Source of the DNA: Brenneria roseae subsp. roseae
GTDB taxonomy: Bacteria > Pseudomonadota > Gammaproteobacteria > Enterobacterales > Enterobacteriaceae
Assembly: GCF_003115845.1 (NCBI RefSeq)
Contig: NZ_KZ819022.1
Coordinates: forward strand, 310,001 to 374,000
Reading direction: 5' to 3'
Length of the DNA: 64,000 nt
Below are positions 10,059 to 19,317 of the stretch, piece after piece. The notes under the pieces were generated by a model that was given only the letters and a program-made list of their open reading frames with translations, had not been told where the DNA came from and did no database searches. The translations under genes were made by a program, and so were the position numbers. Positions within the stretch are counted from its first letter, which is position 1, and each line of letters begins with the position of its first letter.

Positions 10059-11069
10059 ATGTCTGACGGCTGGAATATTGCTCTGCTGGGCGCAACGGGC
10101 GCGGTGGGTTCAGCGTTGCTGGCGTTGTTGCAGGAACGTGAATTTCCGGTGGGTGAACTGTATCCGCTGGCCAGCGAACGTAGCGTGGGTGAAATCATAC
10201 GTTTTAATGGAAAATCCTGTCCGGTTGAGAATGTTGCGGATTTTGACTGGTCGCAGGCGCAACTGGCGTTTTTTGTCGCCGGTCAGGAAGCCAGCGAGCG
10301 TTATGCGGAAGAAGCCGGTAACGCGGGCTGTCTGGTTATTGACAGCAGCGGCCTGTTCGCGTTGGAGCCGGATGTACCGCTGGTTGTGCCGGGCGTGAAT
10401 ACGCATGTGCTGGCGGATTATCGTAATCGCAACATCGTCGCGGTTGCGGACAGTCTGACCAGTCAACTGCTGGTGGCAATCAAACCGTTGACGGATATCG
10501 CGGGTCTGTCCCGTTTGCAAATCACCGCCATGCTGTCGGTTTCCGCGCGTGGCAAAGCCGCCGTGGATGATTTGGCGGGACAAAGTGCGCGTCTGCTGAA
10601 CGGTATTCCGCCCGAAGCGGGAATATTTCCGAAACAGCTGGCGTTCAATCTGTTGCCGCTGCTGCCGGATAACGAAGGCAGCGTGCGTGAGGAACGCCGT
10701 CTGGTGGATGAAGTGCGTAAAGTGTTGCAGGATGAGGGATTGCCGCTTTCTGTCACCTGTATACAGTCACCGGTGTTCTACGGTCATGCTCAGGTTGTTC
10801 ATCTGGAAGCATTGCGCCCGCTGTCTGCGGAAGAAGCACGTGACGAACTGCTGCAAGTGGGGGAAGTTCAGGTGAGTGATGAACAGGATTACCCGACCCA
10901 GGTGGAAGACGCTTCCGGCAGTATACAACTGAGTATCGGTTGTCTGCGCAATGATTATGGTATGCCTGAACTGCTGCAATTCTGGTCGGTGGCGGATAAC
11001 GTTCGTTTCGGCGGCGCACTGATGGCATTGGAAACGGCGGAATGTCTGGTGCAGGAGTATCTGGGGTAA
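10059..11069 (+). CDS. usg: Usg, aspartate-semialdehyde dehydrogenase homologue without the catalytic cysteine
   Basis: A 336-residue protein with the fold signature of aspartate-semialdehyde dehydrogenase: nucleotide loop [14 protein letters not shown] at the N-terminus and the conserved C-terminal [19 protein letters not shown]. Where the enzymes have an N-C-[ST]-[TN] active-site motif this one reads D131-S132-L133-T134, so the nucleophilic Cys is Ser. E. coli Usg is likewise regarded as a non-canonical homologue of unknown function. I used the ATG at 10059, which has GGGGAG upstream, rather than an in-frame ATG at 9987. The stop codon overlaps the truA start (TAATG). Confidence 0.93.
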   Translation: MSDGWNIALLGATGAVGSALLALLQEREFPVGELYPLASERSVGEIIRFNGKSCPVENVADFDWSQAQLAFFVAGQEASERYAEEAGNAGCLVIDSSGLFALEPDVPLVVPGVNTHVLADYRNRNIVAVADSLTSQLLVAIKPLTDIAGLSRLQITAMLSVSARGKAAVDDLAGQSARLLNGIPPEAGIFPKQLAFNLLPLLPDNEGSVREERRLVDEVRKVLQDEGLPLSVTCIQSPVFYGHAQVVHLEALRPLSAEEARDELLQVGEVQVSDEQDYPTQVEDASGSIQLSIGCLRNDYGMPELLQFWSVADNVRFGGALMALETAECLVQEYLG

Positions 11070-11911
11070 TGTCAGAACCGATGTTGGCGGGGGCGACTCA
11101 GCAAGGAGAGCTTGCCCCGCTGAAAATTGCGCTGGGCATTGAATATGACGGCAGCCGCTATTATGGCTGGCAGCGTCAGGCGGAAGTCGACAGCGTGCAA
11201 GGGGGCCTTGAGCGGGCCTTGACCAAGGTGGCGAATGAGCCGATCACGGTTTTCTGCGCGGGTCGTACCGATGCGGGTGTACATGCAACGGGGCAGGTGG
11301 TGCATTTTGTGACACAGGCGGTGCGTAAAGACGCGGCCTGGACCATGGGGGTAAATGCGAATTTACCGCCGGATATCGCCGTTCGCTGGGTAAAAACGGT
11401 AAGGGATGATTTTCATGCCCGTTTTAGCGCTACCGCACGCCGCTATCGTTATGTCATCTATAATCATCGCTATCGTCCGGCCATACTGGCCCAGGGCGTC
11501 ACGCATTGCTATCTGCCGCTGGACGCAGAGCGGATGGAACGGGCGGGTCAATGTCTGCTGGGTGAGAACGATTTTACGTCGTTTCGCGCCGTGCAATGCC
11601 AGTCGCGGACTCCGTGGCGCAATGTAAATCATTTAAAGGTTACGCGTCATGGCGCTTATATCGTGGTAGATATTAAGGCCAATGCGTTTGTACACCATAT
11701 GGTGCGCAATATTGTCGGCAGCCTGATGGAAGTGGGCTGTGGCAATCAGCCGGAAACGTGGATAGCCGAACTGCTGGCGGCAAAAGATCGCTCACTGGCG
11801 GCAGCGACGGCCAGGGCGGAAGGGTTGTACCTGGTTTCGGTGGACTATCCAACGTGTTTTGCTTTACCTCGACCCCCAATGGGGCCGCTGTTTTTGCATG
11901 ACGAATGTTGA
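11069..11911 (+). CDS. truA: tRNA pseudouridine synthase A TruA
   Basis: TruA makes pseudouridine at positions 38-40 of the tRNA anticodon stem. The catalytic Asp is in the conserved [15 protein letters not shown] motif (about residues 58-72). The RYRYVIYNH and [19 protein letters not shown] blocks complete the family signature. Length is 280 residues (E. coli 270). The ATG at 11069 shares a base with the usg stop, the arrangement expected for coupled translation; an in-frame ATG at 11042 inside usg is less likely. It is the third gene of a pdxB-usg-truA unit. Confidence 0.96.
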   Translation: MSEPMLAGATQQGELAPLKIALGIEYDGSRYYGWQRQAEVDSVQGGLERALTKVANEPITVFCAGRTDAGVHATGQVVHFVTQAVRKDAAWTMGVNANLPPDIAVRWVKTVRDDFHARFSATARRYRYVIYNHRYRPAILAQGVTHCYLPLDAERMERAGQCLLGENDFTSFRAVQCQSRTPWRNVNHLKVTRHGAYIVVDIKANAFVHHMVRNIVGSLMEVGCGNQPETWIAELLAAKDRSLAAATARAEGLYLVSVDYPTCFALPRPPMGPLFLHDEC

Positions 11912-12068
11912 ATGATTGGTTTTGCATGATGGGCTTTTTACGTCATGCACGTTGGCGTAACCGATGTTTGCGTGGCGATGCTGTGATCGATAAAGCGGGT
12001 GCTCATGGATGGAAAAGTGCAGTCGAGAGTGGTGTATAGCGGCACTTTCTATCGAAAGAGATGTTTTT

Positions 12069-12731
12069 ATGGAATTCATACAATTTATTATTGATTTTAT
12101 TCTGCATATTGATGTGCATCTGGCGGAACTGGTCGCGCAATATGGTGTCTGGATTTATGCCATTTTGTTTCTGATCCTGTTTTGTGAAACCGGGCTGGTC
12201 GTGACCCCGTTTCTGCCGGGCGATTCCTTGTTGTTTGTCGCTGGGGCGCTGGCTGCGCTGCCATCGAATGACCTGAATGTGCATACGATGGTTTTCCTGA
12301 TGATTACCGCGGCGGTCATGGGGGATGCAGTGAACTACACGATTGGCCGTTTGTTCGGTGAGAAGTTGTTCAGTAATCCGGATTCAAAAATTTTCCGCCG
12401 CAGCTATCTGGATAAAACACATCAGTTTTACGCACGTCACGGCGGCAAGACAATAATTCTGGCGCGTTTTGTCCCTATTGTGAGAACATTTGCGCCGTTT
12501 GTCGCCGGCATGGGGCATATGAGTTACCGTCACTTTGCGGCTTATAACATAATCGGGGCGCTGCTGTGGGTCATTTTGTTTACCTACGCGGGATATCTGT
12601 TCGGTGACCTGCCGATAGTGCAGGAAAATCTGAAATTACTGATTGTCGTGATTATTTTTGTCTCTATCCTGCCGGGTATTATCGAGGTCGTCCGGCACCG
12701 GAGAGCGGCAATGCGTGGCAATGTGAAATAA
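12069..12731 (+). CDS. dedA: DedA-family inner-membrane protein
   Basis: A 220-residue membrane protein nearly identical in pattern to E. coli DedA. It has the [18 protein letters not shown] block with its functionally important Glu, the [17 protein letters not shown] segment, and the [24 protein letters not shown] motif with the conserved arginines. DedA/VTT proteins are proton-dependent membrane proteins linked to lipid (undecaprenyl phosphate or phosphatidylethanolamine) flipping and to membrane potential. I chose ATG 12069 (AAGAGA upstream), giving [17 protein letters not shown], which matches the E. coli N-terminus; an in-frame ATG at 12009 would add 20 unlikely residues. Confidence 0.95.
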   Translation: MEFIQFIIDFILHIDVHLAELVAQYGVWIYAILFLILFCETGLVVTPFLPGDSLLFVAGALAALPSNDLNVHTMVFLMITAAVMGDAVNYTIGRLFGEKLFSNPDSKIFRRSYLDKTHQFYARHGGKTIILARFVPIVRTFAPFVAGMGHMSYRHFAAYNIIGALLWVILFTYAGYLFGDLPIVQENLKLLIVVIIFVSILPGIIEVVRHRRAAMRGNVK

Positions 12732-12963
12732 GTGAACAGTATTTTAACATCCGGTTTGACCAGTTTTTTATCCACAGCACCGGATCGTTATGGTTTAATG
12801 GGCAGCATTTATGGTCTGTTCTTGGAACAACCCTTGACGCCAATGCCCTGGTGCCGCGATTGACGCGGGTCTATGGCATTTTTCAATTGGCTGTGTTGTC
12901 AGGGAATGGTTGAGGCATGAACAGCGGACTGGCATGTGCCAGGTTCAAGCAGAAAGGTTATCA

Positions 12964-13878
12964 ATGAGCTGGATTGAACGAATTCTTAATAAAAGCAATA
13001 TCACCCCGACCCGTAAAGCGAACATTCCTGAGGGCGTTTGGACTAAATGTGATAGTTGCGGTCAGGTACTGTATCGCGCAGAGCTGGAGCGCAATCTGGA
13101 GGTTTGCCCGAAGTGCGACCACCATATGCGTCTTTCCGCTCGAGCTCGCCTGCAAGCGTTCCTGGATAAAGAAGGGACAGTGGAGTTAGGCAGCGAACTG
13201 GAACCGAAAGATATCCTGAAATTCCGGGATTCGAAAAAATATAAAGATCGTCTGGTTGCAGCACAAAAGCAGTCTGATGAAAAAGATGCCCTGATCGTCA
13301 TGAAAGGGACATTATATGGTATGCCAGTGGTAGCCGCTTCCTTTGAATTTGCTTTCATGGGCGGCTCTATGGCCTCTGTCGTTGGCGCGCGTTTCGTTCG
13401 TGCGGTTGAACAGGCGCTGGAAGATGGCTGCCCGCTGGTCTGTTTCTCCGCCAGCGGCGGCGCCCGTATGCAAGAAGCGTTGATGTCGCTGATGCAGATG
13501 GCGAAAACCAGTGCGGCATTGGCTAAAATGCGCGAGCGCGGCTTACCGTATATCTCCGTACTGACCGATCCGACGATGGGCGGCGTATCGGCCAGTCTGG
13601 CGATGCTGGGCGATCTGAATATCGCCGAGCCTAAAGCCCTGATCGGCTTCGCGGGGCCGCGCGTTATTGAACAGACGGTACGTGAAAAACTACCGCCGGG
13701 TTTTCAGCGCAGTGAGTTCCTGATTGAAAAAGGCGCTATCGACATGATCGTTCGTCGGCCGGAGATGCGTTATAAACTGGCGACGATTCTTGCCAAGCTG
13801 ACCAATCAGCCGGAGCCAGGCAACGATGTGGTTGAACACCACAGCGACGCCGTGTCCGAATCACAGGATGAAGCGTAG
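12964..13878 (+). CDS. accD: Acetyl-CoA carboxylase carboxyltransferase subunit beta AccD
   Basis: AccD with AccA forms the carboxyltransferase that makes malonyl-CoA from acetyl-CoA and carboxybiotin. The 304-residue protein (same as E. coli) has the N-terminal zinc ribbon CDSCG...CPKCD (about residues 27-49), the oxyanion region [21 protein letters not shown], and [17 protein letters not shown]. The start at 12964 has a GAAAGG ribosome-binding site and yields [10 protein letters not shown], the conserved N-terminus; an upstream in-frame ATG at 12910 is not supported. In E. coli, AccD also binds its own mRNA through the zinc ribbon. Confidence 0.97.
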   Translation: MSWIERILNKSNITPTRKANIPEGVWTKCDSCGQVLYRAELERNLEVCPKCDHHMRLSARARLQAFLDKEGTVELGSELEPKDILKFRDSKKYKDRLVAAQKQSDEKDALIVMKGTLYGMPVVAASFEFAFMGGSMASVVGARFVRAVEQALEDGCPLVCFSASGGARMQEALMSLMQMAKTSAALAKMRERGLPYISVLTDPTMGGVSASLAMLGDLNIAEPKALIGFAGPRVIEQTVREKLPPGFQRSEFLIEKGAIDMIVRRPEMRYKLATILAKLTNQPEPGNDVVEHHSDAVSESQDEA

Positions 13879-13967
13879 CTGAACCGATGAACAGGAAGCG
13901 TGAGTCCGCCTCAGGCGACATGCGCGCTTCCTGTATAAAATGAACCGTAAGCCAGTGAACGGGACTC

Positions 13968-15236
13968 ATGGATAATCTTCAAATACCCCAAGCCACGTCG
14001 CCTATGGTCACGTGGCTTCATTATCTGGAGCACCTGCACGCCAAGACCATTGATTTGGGACTGGAGCGCATTAAGCAGGTTGCCGAACATCTTCAATTAC
14101 TACAGCCCGCCAAGGTTGTCTTTACCGTCGCAGGAACCAATGGCAAGGGCACGACCTGCTGTACGCTGGAATCAATCCTGATCTCTGCCGGACTGCGTGT
14201 CGGTGTCTACAGCTCCCCCCATTTGCTGCGTTATACCGAGCGGGTGCGAATTCAGGGCGCAGAGTTGCCCGAATCACATCATTGTCAGGCTTTCGCCGCT
14301 ATCGAAGCCGGAAGAGGGGAGATCTCTCTTACCTATTTTGAATTTGGTACGCTGGCCGCGTTGCACTTGTTCAAGCAGGCGAATCTGGACGTTGTGATTC
14401 TGGAAGTCGGTCTGGGGGGGCGCCTCGATGCGACTAATATCGTGGACGCCGACGTGGCCGTCGTGACGAGTATTGCGCTCGACCATACCGACTGGCTGGG
14501 TAAAGATCGTGATAGCATCGGCAGAGAGAAAGCCGGGATATTCCGGCAGGGTAAGCCGGCCGTGGTGGGCGAACCCGATATGCCGGTCTCGATAACCGGT
14601 ATCGCTGATGAGAAAGGCGCGGTGTTGTTGCGTCGTGGCCGGGACTGGGATTTCTCGATCCAACGCGATGGCTGGAGCTGGCAGAACAAGCAGCGCGAGC
14701 TGTCAGGATTGCCAATGCCGAATGTTCCTCTGGCCAACGCCGCCACTGCATTGGCCGCGTTGAACTATTCACCGCTGAATGTGAGTGAAGAGGCCATTCG
14801 TCAGGGCGTGAAGCAGGCGTTGCTCCCTGGCCGTTTCCAGATCGTTCGTGAAAAACCCATGCTGATTCTGGATGTGGCTCATAACCCTCACGCCGCGGCG
14901 TATCTCGCCAACCGTCTGGCAACCCTGCCAAAAGCGGGGAAAATCCGCGCGGTGGTGGGCATGCTGGCAGACAAAGATATTCCCGGCACGCTGAGCTATT
15001 TGCAGCCGCTGGTGGATGAATGGTACTGCGCCACGCTGGAAGGTCCGCGGGGCGCGACGGCGGCGCAGCTGGCTGAACATCTGAATCAGTGCCAGTCGTT
15101 CTCCGACGTGGTCAGCGCCTGGCGTCAGGCGATGGCGGTATCAACGGAGCAGGATATCGTCATTGTGTGTGGATCTTTTCATACGGTAGCGCATGTAATG
15201 GAAGCGCTGGATGAGGAACAAGCCTATGGCGAGTAA
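13968..15236 (+). CDS. folC: Dihydrofolate synthase / folylpolyglutamate synthase FolC
   Basis: FolC adds glutamate to dihydropteroate and then polyglutamylates folates using ATP. The 422-residue protein, equal to E. coli FolC, has the P-loop FTVAGTNGKGTTCCTLESIL (about 49-68), the central GLGGRLDATNIVDADVAVVTSI block and the LDVAHNPHAA motif of Mur-ligase-like enzymes. It lies 89 bp after accD, and its last 11 bases overlap the start of dedD, so accD-folC-dedD are probably cotranscribed as in E. coli. Confidence 0.97.
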   Translation: MDNLQIPQATSPMVTWLHYLEHLHAKTIDLGLERIKQVAEHLQLLQPAKVVFTVAGTNGKGTTCCTLESILISAGLRVGVYSSPHLLRYTERVRIQGAELPESHHCQAFAAIEAGRGEISLTYFEFGTLAALHLFKQANLDVVILEVGLGGRLDATNIVDADVAVVTSIALDHTDWLGKDRDSIGREKAGIFRQGKPAVVGEPDMPVSITGIADEKGAVLLRRGRDWDFSIQRDGWSWQNKQRELSGLPMPNVPLANAATALAALNYSPLNVSEEAIRQGVKQALLPGRFQIVREKPMLILDVAHNPHAAAYLANRLATLPKAGKIRAVVGMLADKDIPGTLSYLQPLVDEWYCATLEGPRGATAAQLAEHLNQCQSFSDVVSAWRQAMAVSTEQDIVIVCGSFHTVAHVMEALDEEQAYGE

Positions 15237-15948
15237 ATTTCAGAATCGCCTGGTCGGTACCATTATTCTTGTTGCACTGGGCGTGATTGTATTGCCCGGT
15301 CTGCTGGATGGTGAGAAGAAGCACTATGAAGATGAGTTTGCGGCTATCCCGCTGATCCCCAAGCCGGGAGACAGCGATGAGATGGATTCGTTGCCTCCGC
15401 TGAACCAGTCCTTGCTGACCCAGCCGCCTGAAGGGGCAGAGGCGGCGATGCAGGATAAGCCGCCAGCCGCGGACGGTACGGACACCGGCGTTCCCGCGGA
15501 GCGTGTTCCCCCCGACGCGAATGCGCCTGCGGTTGTGACGGCGCCGCCTGCCGTGGTGGAACGGCCACCCGTTCAGACTCCGGCTCAACCTCCCATCGCG
15601 CCAAAAGTACAGCCTAAACCGGAGGTGAAGCCAAAAGTTGAAACCAAACCGGAACCCAAGCCTGAAGTCAAACCAGAAACGCCGGCCGCAGAACCAGCGC
15701 CCGTCGGACAGGCCTATATCGTTCAACTCGGAGCGCTGAAAAATGCGGACAAGGTGAATGAAATTGTCGCCAAGCTTCGTCTTTCCGGCTATCGGGCTTA
15801 TACCGTACCCGCAACGCCCGTGGCGGGGCAGATTACCCGTATCTATGTCGGCCCTGATGCATCGAAACAGAAGTTGCAGGCATCATTGGGTGAGTTGCAG
15901 CAACTGAGCGGTTTAAGTGGTCAGGTGAGGTCGCATAGCGTGCGTTAA
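15226..15948 (+). CDS. dedD: Cell division SPOR-domain protein DedD
   Basis: DedD is a septal-ring protein that binds denuded peptidoglycan glycans through its SPOR domain. The 240 residues read as: a short cytoplasmic tail, one transmembrane segment (LVGTIILVALGVIVLPGLL, about 8-26), a long periplasmic Pro/Lys/Glu-rich linker (about 90-160, with repeated KPE/KPK units), and the SPOR domain (about 162-240) beginning AYIVQLGALKNADKVNEIV. I took the ATG at 15226 (MASKFQNRLVG, as in E. coli), which overlaps folC by 11 bp; an in-frame ATG five codons earlier is possible. Confidence 0.95.
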   Translation: MASKFQNRLVGTIILVALGVIVLPGLLDGEKKHYEDEFAAIPLIPKPGDSDEMDSLPPLNQSLLTQPPEGAEAAMQDKPPAADGTDTGVPAERVPPDANAPAVVTAPPAVVERPPVQTPAQPPIAPKVQPKPEVKPKVETKPEPKPEVKPETPAAEPAPVGQAYIVQLGALKNADKVNEIVAKLRLSGYRAYTVPATPVAGQITRIYVGPDASKQKLQASLGELQQLSGLSGQVRSHSVR

Positions 15949-15999
15949 GGAGTGGCATCCGTCTTTATTGTCTATTGATAAAATCGGCGGAAATACGCT

Positions 16000-16015
16000 A
16001 CGCAAACGTTTTCTT
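16000..16015. promoter_or_regulatory. PurR box of the cvpA-purF promoter
   Basis: ACGCAAACGTTTTCTT is the purine repressor operator in the form known from the E. coli purF promoter (consensus ACGCAAACGTTTGCGT). It lies 75 bp ahead of the cvpA start codon, so PurR with hypoxanthine or guanine should repress cvpA-purF. Confidence 0.85.
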
Positions 16016-16089
16016 TTTCTGTTAGAATTCGCCGCGAACAGGATGATGTCGCGGCTTACCGGTAGCATCGTTCATTATTAGGATCGTTC

Positions 16090-16590
16090 ATGGTTTGGGT
16101 TGATTACGTCATTATTGGCATCATCGGATTTTCGGCTCTGGTTAGCCTGATTCGAGGGTTTGTTCGTGAAGCGTTGTCGCTGGTAACCTGGGGATGTGCA
16201 TTTTTTATCGCCAGCCATTACTACGCCTATCTGGCGATCTATTTCACCCGTTTTGATGACGAACTGGTACGTAACGGCATCGCTATTGCCATTCTGTTTA
16301 TTGCGACGTTGATTGTGGGTGCTATCGTCAACTATGTGATTAGTTCACTGGTTGAACACACTGGATTATCGGGCACCGACCGTGTATTGGGCGTTTGCTT
16401 TGGTGCGCTGCGCGGTGTGTTGATTGTCTCCGCACTGCTATTCTTTTTGGATACCTTTACCGGTTTTTCACAGAGTGACGACTGGAAGCAGTCCCAGTTA
16501 ATCCCGCAGTTCAGTTATATTATCAGGTGGTTTTTTGACTACCTGCAAAGCACGTCAAGTTTCTTGCCGCAGCACATTACACTGCGGTAG
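16090..16590 (+). CDS. cvpA: Colicin V production protein CvpA
   Basis: A 166-residue inner-membrane protein with four hydrophobic segments (about 5-22, 30-47, 63-83, 103-120), matching E. coli CvpA (162) from [29 protein letters not shown] on. It is needed for colicin V export in E. coli and has been linked to envelope stress tolerance, but its molecular role is not settled. It is the first gene of the PurR-controlled cvpA-purF operon, with purF 21 bp downstream. Confidence 0.95.
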   Translation: MVWVDYVIIGIIGFSALVSLIRGFVREALSLVTWGCAFFIASHYYAYLAIYFTRFDDELVRNGIAIAILFIATLIVGAIVNYVISSLVEHTGLSGTDRVLGVCFGALRGVLIVSALLFFLDTFTGFSQSDDWKQSQLIPQFSYIIRWFFDYLQSTSSFLPQHITLR

Positions 16591-16611
16591 CGCTGATGAG
16601 GAAAAGACACC

Positions 16612-18129
16612 ATGTGCGGTATTGTCGGTATCGCCGGTTTTACACCGGTCAACCAGTCGATTTATGACGCGTTAACGGTGTTGCAACACCGTGGGCAGGA
16701 CGCTGCGGGCATTGTCACCATTAATGACTCAAATTGCTTCCGCCTGCGTAAGGCCAATGGCCTGGTGAAGGATGTGTTTGAAGCAAGACACATGCAACGT
16801 TTACAAGGGAATATGGGCATCGGCCACGTGCGTTATCCCACCGCGGGCAGTTCCAGTGCGTCGGAAGCGCAGCCTTTTTACGTTAACTCCCCCTTTGGGA
16901 TCACGCTGGCACATAACGGTAATCTGACTAACGCGCATGAACTGCGTAAAAAGCTGTTCGAGCAGGAACGCCGTCATGTCAACACCACGTCTGATTCCGA
17001 AATTCTGTTAAACATTTTCGCCAGAGAGCTGGACCGTTTTCAGCACTATCCGCTGGAAGCCGATAATATTTTTGCGGCGATTGCTGCGACGCACCAGCAA
17101 ATTCGCGGTGCTTATGCCTGTGTCGCCATGATTATCGGTCATGGGATGGTTGCTTTTCGCGATCCCAATGGCATCCGTCCGCTGGTGATCGGTAAACGCG
17201 ATCTGGAAGATGGGCGCAGTGAATATATGGTTGCGTCGGAAAGCGTCGCGCTGGATACGCTGGGCTTTGAATTTCTGCGTGATGTTGCGCCGGGAGAGGC
17301 GATTTATATCACTGAAAAAGGGCAGTTGTTTACCCGGCAGTGCGCCGAAAATCCGAAGAGCAATCCGTGCCTGTTCGAGTATGTTTATTTTGCGCGCCCG
17401 GATTCTTTCATCGATAAAATTTCCGTATACAGTGCCCGCGTCCGGATGGGGCAGAAGCTCGGTGAAAAGATTGCACGCCAGTGGGAAGATCTGGATATTG
17501 ATGTCGTTATCCCTATCCCTGAAACCTCCTGCGATATCGCGTTGGAAATTGCGCGCATCATTAACAAGCCGTATCGTCAGGGATTTGTGAAGAACCGCTA
17601 TGTCGGCCGGACGTTCATCATGCCGGGCCAACAGGCGCGTCGCAAATCAGTTCGGCGCAAACTGAACGCTAACCGTGCGGAATTTCGCGATAAGAATGTG
17701 TTGCTGGTTGATGACTCCATCGTGCGCGGCACCACGTCCGAGCAGATCGTTGAAATGGCCCGCGAAGCTGGCGCCAAGCGTGTGTACCTGGCCTCGGCGG
17801 CACCGGAAATCCGTTTCCCGAACGTGTACGGCATCGATATGCCGAGCGTGAATGAACTGATTGCCCACGGGCGTGAAGTCGAAGAAATTCGCCAGCTCAT
17901 CGGTGCTGACGCGCTGATTTTCCAGGATCTGGACGATTTGATCGCCGCGGCGCGTGAAGATAATCCAGACATCACACAGTTTGAATGTTCGGTATTCAAC
18001 GGCGTATATGTGACGAAGGATGTCGATCAGGGTTATCTCGACTATCTGGAAATGCTGCGTAATGATGATGCCAAAGCGTTGCGTAGCCAGAATGAAGTCG
18101 AAGATCTGGAGTTACACAACGAAGGCTGA
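16612..18129 (+). CDS. purF: Amidophosphoribosyltransferase PurF
   Basis: PurF catalyses the first committed step of purine synthesis, glutamine plus PRPP to 5-phosphoribosylamine. The 505-residue protein starts MCGIVGIAG, so removal of Met exposes the N-terminal nucleophile Cys of the glutaminase domain (about 2-235). The phosphoribosyltransferase domain (about 260-470) shows the PRPP loop [15 protein letters not shown]. Its length equals the E. coli enzyme. It is cotranscribed with cvpA behind a PurR box, and a hairpin with some terminator character follows at 18220. Confidence 0.98.
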   Translation: MCGIVGIAGFTPVNQSIYDALTVLQHRGQDAAGIVTINDSNCFRLRKANGLVKDVFEARHMQRLQGNMGIGHVRYPTAGSSSASEAQPFYVNSPFGITLAHNGNLTNAHELRKKLFEQERRHVNTTSDSEILLNIFARELDRFQHYPLEADNIFAAIAATHQQIRGAYACVAMIIGHGMVAFRDPNGIRPLVIGKRDLEDGRSEYMVASESVALDTLGFEFLRDVAPGEAIYITEKGQLFTRQCAENPKSNPCLFEYVYFARPDSFIDKISVYSARVRMGQKLGEKIARQWEDLDIDVVIPIPETSCDIALEIARIINKPYRQGFVKNRYVGRTFIMPGQQARRKSVRRKLNANRAEFRDKNVLLVDDSIVRGTTSEQIVEMAREAGAKRVYLASAAPEIRFPNVYGIDMPSVNELIAHGREVEEIRQLIGADALIFQDLDDLIAAAREDNPDITQFECSVFNGVYVTKDVDQGYLDYLEMLRNDDAKALRSQNEVEDLELHNEG

Positions 18130-18138
18130 GTCTGAGTG

Positions 18139-18191
18139 TTATACCTGTAATAAAGCCAACGCGCATGCAACTTGACGTATAACGGGTATAA
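18139..18191. repeat. Small imperfect palindromic intergenic repeat
   Basis: After purF there is a 53-bp element bounded by TTATACC and GGTATAA, containing on the minus strand GTCAAGTTGCATGCGCGTT. I recall very similar blocks (TATACCC...CAAGTTGCATG...GTTGGC) scattered between genes in Pectobacterium, Yersinia and Serratia chromosomes. There is only this copy in the window, so its repeat status is from memory and not shown here. Confidence 0.45.
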
Positions 18192-18219
18192 ACATTTTTT
18201 AGCGGTGTAATGAGCGAAA

Positions 18220-18247
18220 AAAGGAGTACGTTCTGACGTGCTCCTTT
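18220..18247 (+). terminator. Terminator-like hairpin after purF
   Basis: AAAGGAGTACGT and ACGTGCTCCTTT form a 12-bp stem with one T-G pair and a TCTG loop. It is preceded by an A-run and followed after CCTG by five T residues, so it may terminate in the purF direction. Confidence 0.55.
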
Positions 18248-18353
18248 CCTGTTTTTATCTACTTCTTGCTTATCGTTAATCATTACGGCAAAGTCGGCGC
18301 AGATCACTTATTCGCATCAGTTAATCGCATGCGATCAGTCAGAGGCGGTATTG

Positions 18354-18923
18354 ATGAAACGACTCATTATTGGTATTTCCGGTGCCAGCGGTGTGATTTA
18401 TGGCATTCGTTTGTTGCAGGTTTTGCGGACTGTGGAAGGGATAGAAACTCACCTTATCATGAGCAATGCGGCCCGGCAGACGCTCACTCTGGAGTCTGAT
18501 TTCAATCTGCGTGACGTCCAGGCGCTGGCCGATGTTGTGCATGACACCCGCGATATCGCCGCCAGCATCTCTTCTGGTTCGTTTAAAACCGCTGGCATGG
18601 TGATCCTGCCCTGTTCAATAAAAACCCTGTCGGGCATTGCGCACAGCTACAGCGATAATCTGCTTACGCGTGCGGCGGATGTAGTGCTGAAAGAGCGTCG
18701 TCCGCTGGTGCTTTGCGTGCGCGAAACGCCGTTACATCTGGGGCATTTGCGGATGATGACCGCTGCCGTAGAACTCGGGGCGATTATCATGCCGCCCGTG
18801 CCGGCTTTTTACCATCGCCCGCAAAGTGTGCAGGATATTATCGATCAGACGGTGAACCGTGTGCTTGATCAGTTTGATATCGAATTGCCGGAAGAGCTGT
18901 TTACCCGCTGGCAGGGCTCGTAA
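18354..18923 (+). CDS. ubiX: Flavin prenyltransferase UbiX
   Basis: UbiX attaches a dimethylallyl group to FMN to make the prenylated flavin used by the decarboxylase UbiD in ubiquinone synthesis. The 189-residue protein has the N-terminal flavin-binding motif IIGISGASGVIYGIRLL and the conserved SSGSF and CSIKTLSGIAHSYSDNLLTRAADV blocks. I chose ATG 18354, which directly follows an in-frame TTG; MKRLI is the E. coli N-terminus. It stands alone between purF and the hisJQMP region, as in E. coli, where argT follows. Confidence 0.96.
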   Translation: MKRLIIGISGASGVIYGIRLLQVLRTVEGIETHLIMSNAARQTLTLESDFNLRDVQALADVVHDTRDIAASISSGSFKTAGMVILPCSIKTLSGIAHSYSDNLLTRAADVVLKERRPLVLCVRETPLHLGHLRMMTAAVELGAIIMPPVPAFYHRPQSVQDIIDQTVNRVLDQFDIELPEELFTRWQGS

Positions 18924-19010
18924 TGGTCACTTGTTTTTTGCTGTTTCTGGCGAAACACTGTCTATAATAAATAAGGCGTTATGCTTGCTTATAGTGCATT
19001 TTTATAACAT

Positions 19011-19048
19011 TGCGCTATTTTTGTGCGCTATTGCACTTTATTGGAGCG
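19011..19048. promoter_or_regulatory. Two adjacent NtrC-like enhancer sites
   Basis: Two 17-bp sequences resemble the NtrC site TGCACC-N5-GGTGCA: TGCGCTATTTTTGTGCG (19011-19027) and TGCACTTTATTGGAGCG (19032-19048). Their centres are 21 bp apart, two helical turns, and about 165-195 bp upstream of the start predicted from the sigma-54 site. That geometry is what an NtrC enhancer needs. This is an inference from sequence. Confidence 0.5.
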
Positions 19049-19186
19049 AAACGATGTTCATTTACACGCAATCCTTCTCAAATTTTACGCTCTTCCTGGA
19101 AATATAGATTAATAAAATCAATTAAATAAATTGTTACTCTGCGACGGGTTACTTTCAGCCGCGTTTCTGGGGTTGTTTTGTCAATG

Positions 19187-19202
19187 TGGCATGAAAACTG
19201 CT
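19187..19202 (+). promoter_or_regulatory. Sigma-54 (-24/-12) promoter of hisJQMP
   Basis: TGGCATGAAAACTGCT fits the sigma-54 consensus TGGCACG-N4-TTGCW with the invariant GG and GC 12 bp apart and two mismatches overall. The predicted transcript start near 19213 leaves a leader of about 105 bases before hisJ. Nitrogen control of argT/hisJ is established in Salmonella, which supports the call. Confidence 0.68.
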
Positions 19203-19317
19203 ATGTTTCGTAATGAGAAATAAACAGCAATCACGTCATTCATATTTACATCGATAAAAACCGTTAAATATCTACGACTAACTTTTGACCTCAATCACTT
19301 ATGGTAAGGGTAGCAAT

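Noticed and set aside
11895-11949. TGCATGACG / CGTCATGCA inverted repeat after truA
   Set aside because: Arms of 9 bp with a 37-base loop and no T-run; too loose to call a terminator or operator.
18859-19107. 82-codon plus-strand open frame running from inside ubiX into the hisJ promoter region
   Set aside because: It starts within ubiX in another frame and covers the NtrC-like sites; no evidence of coding.
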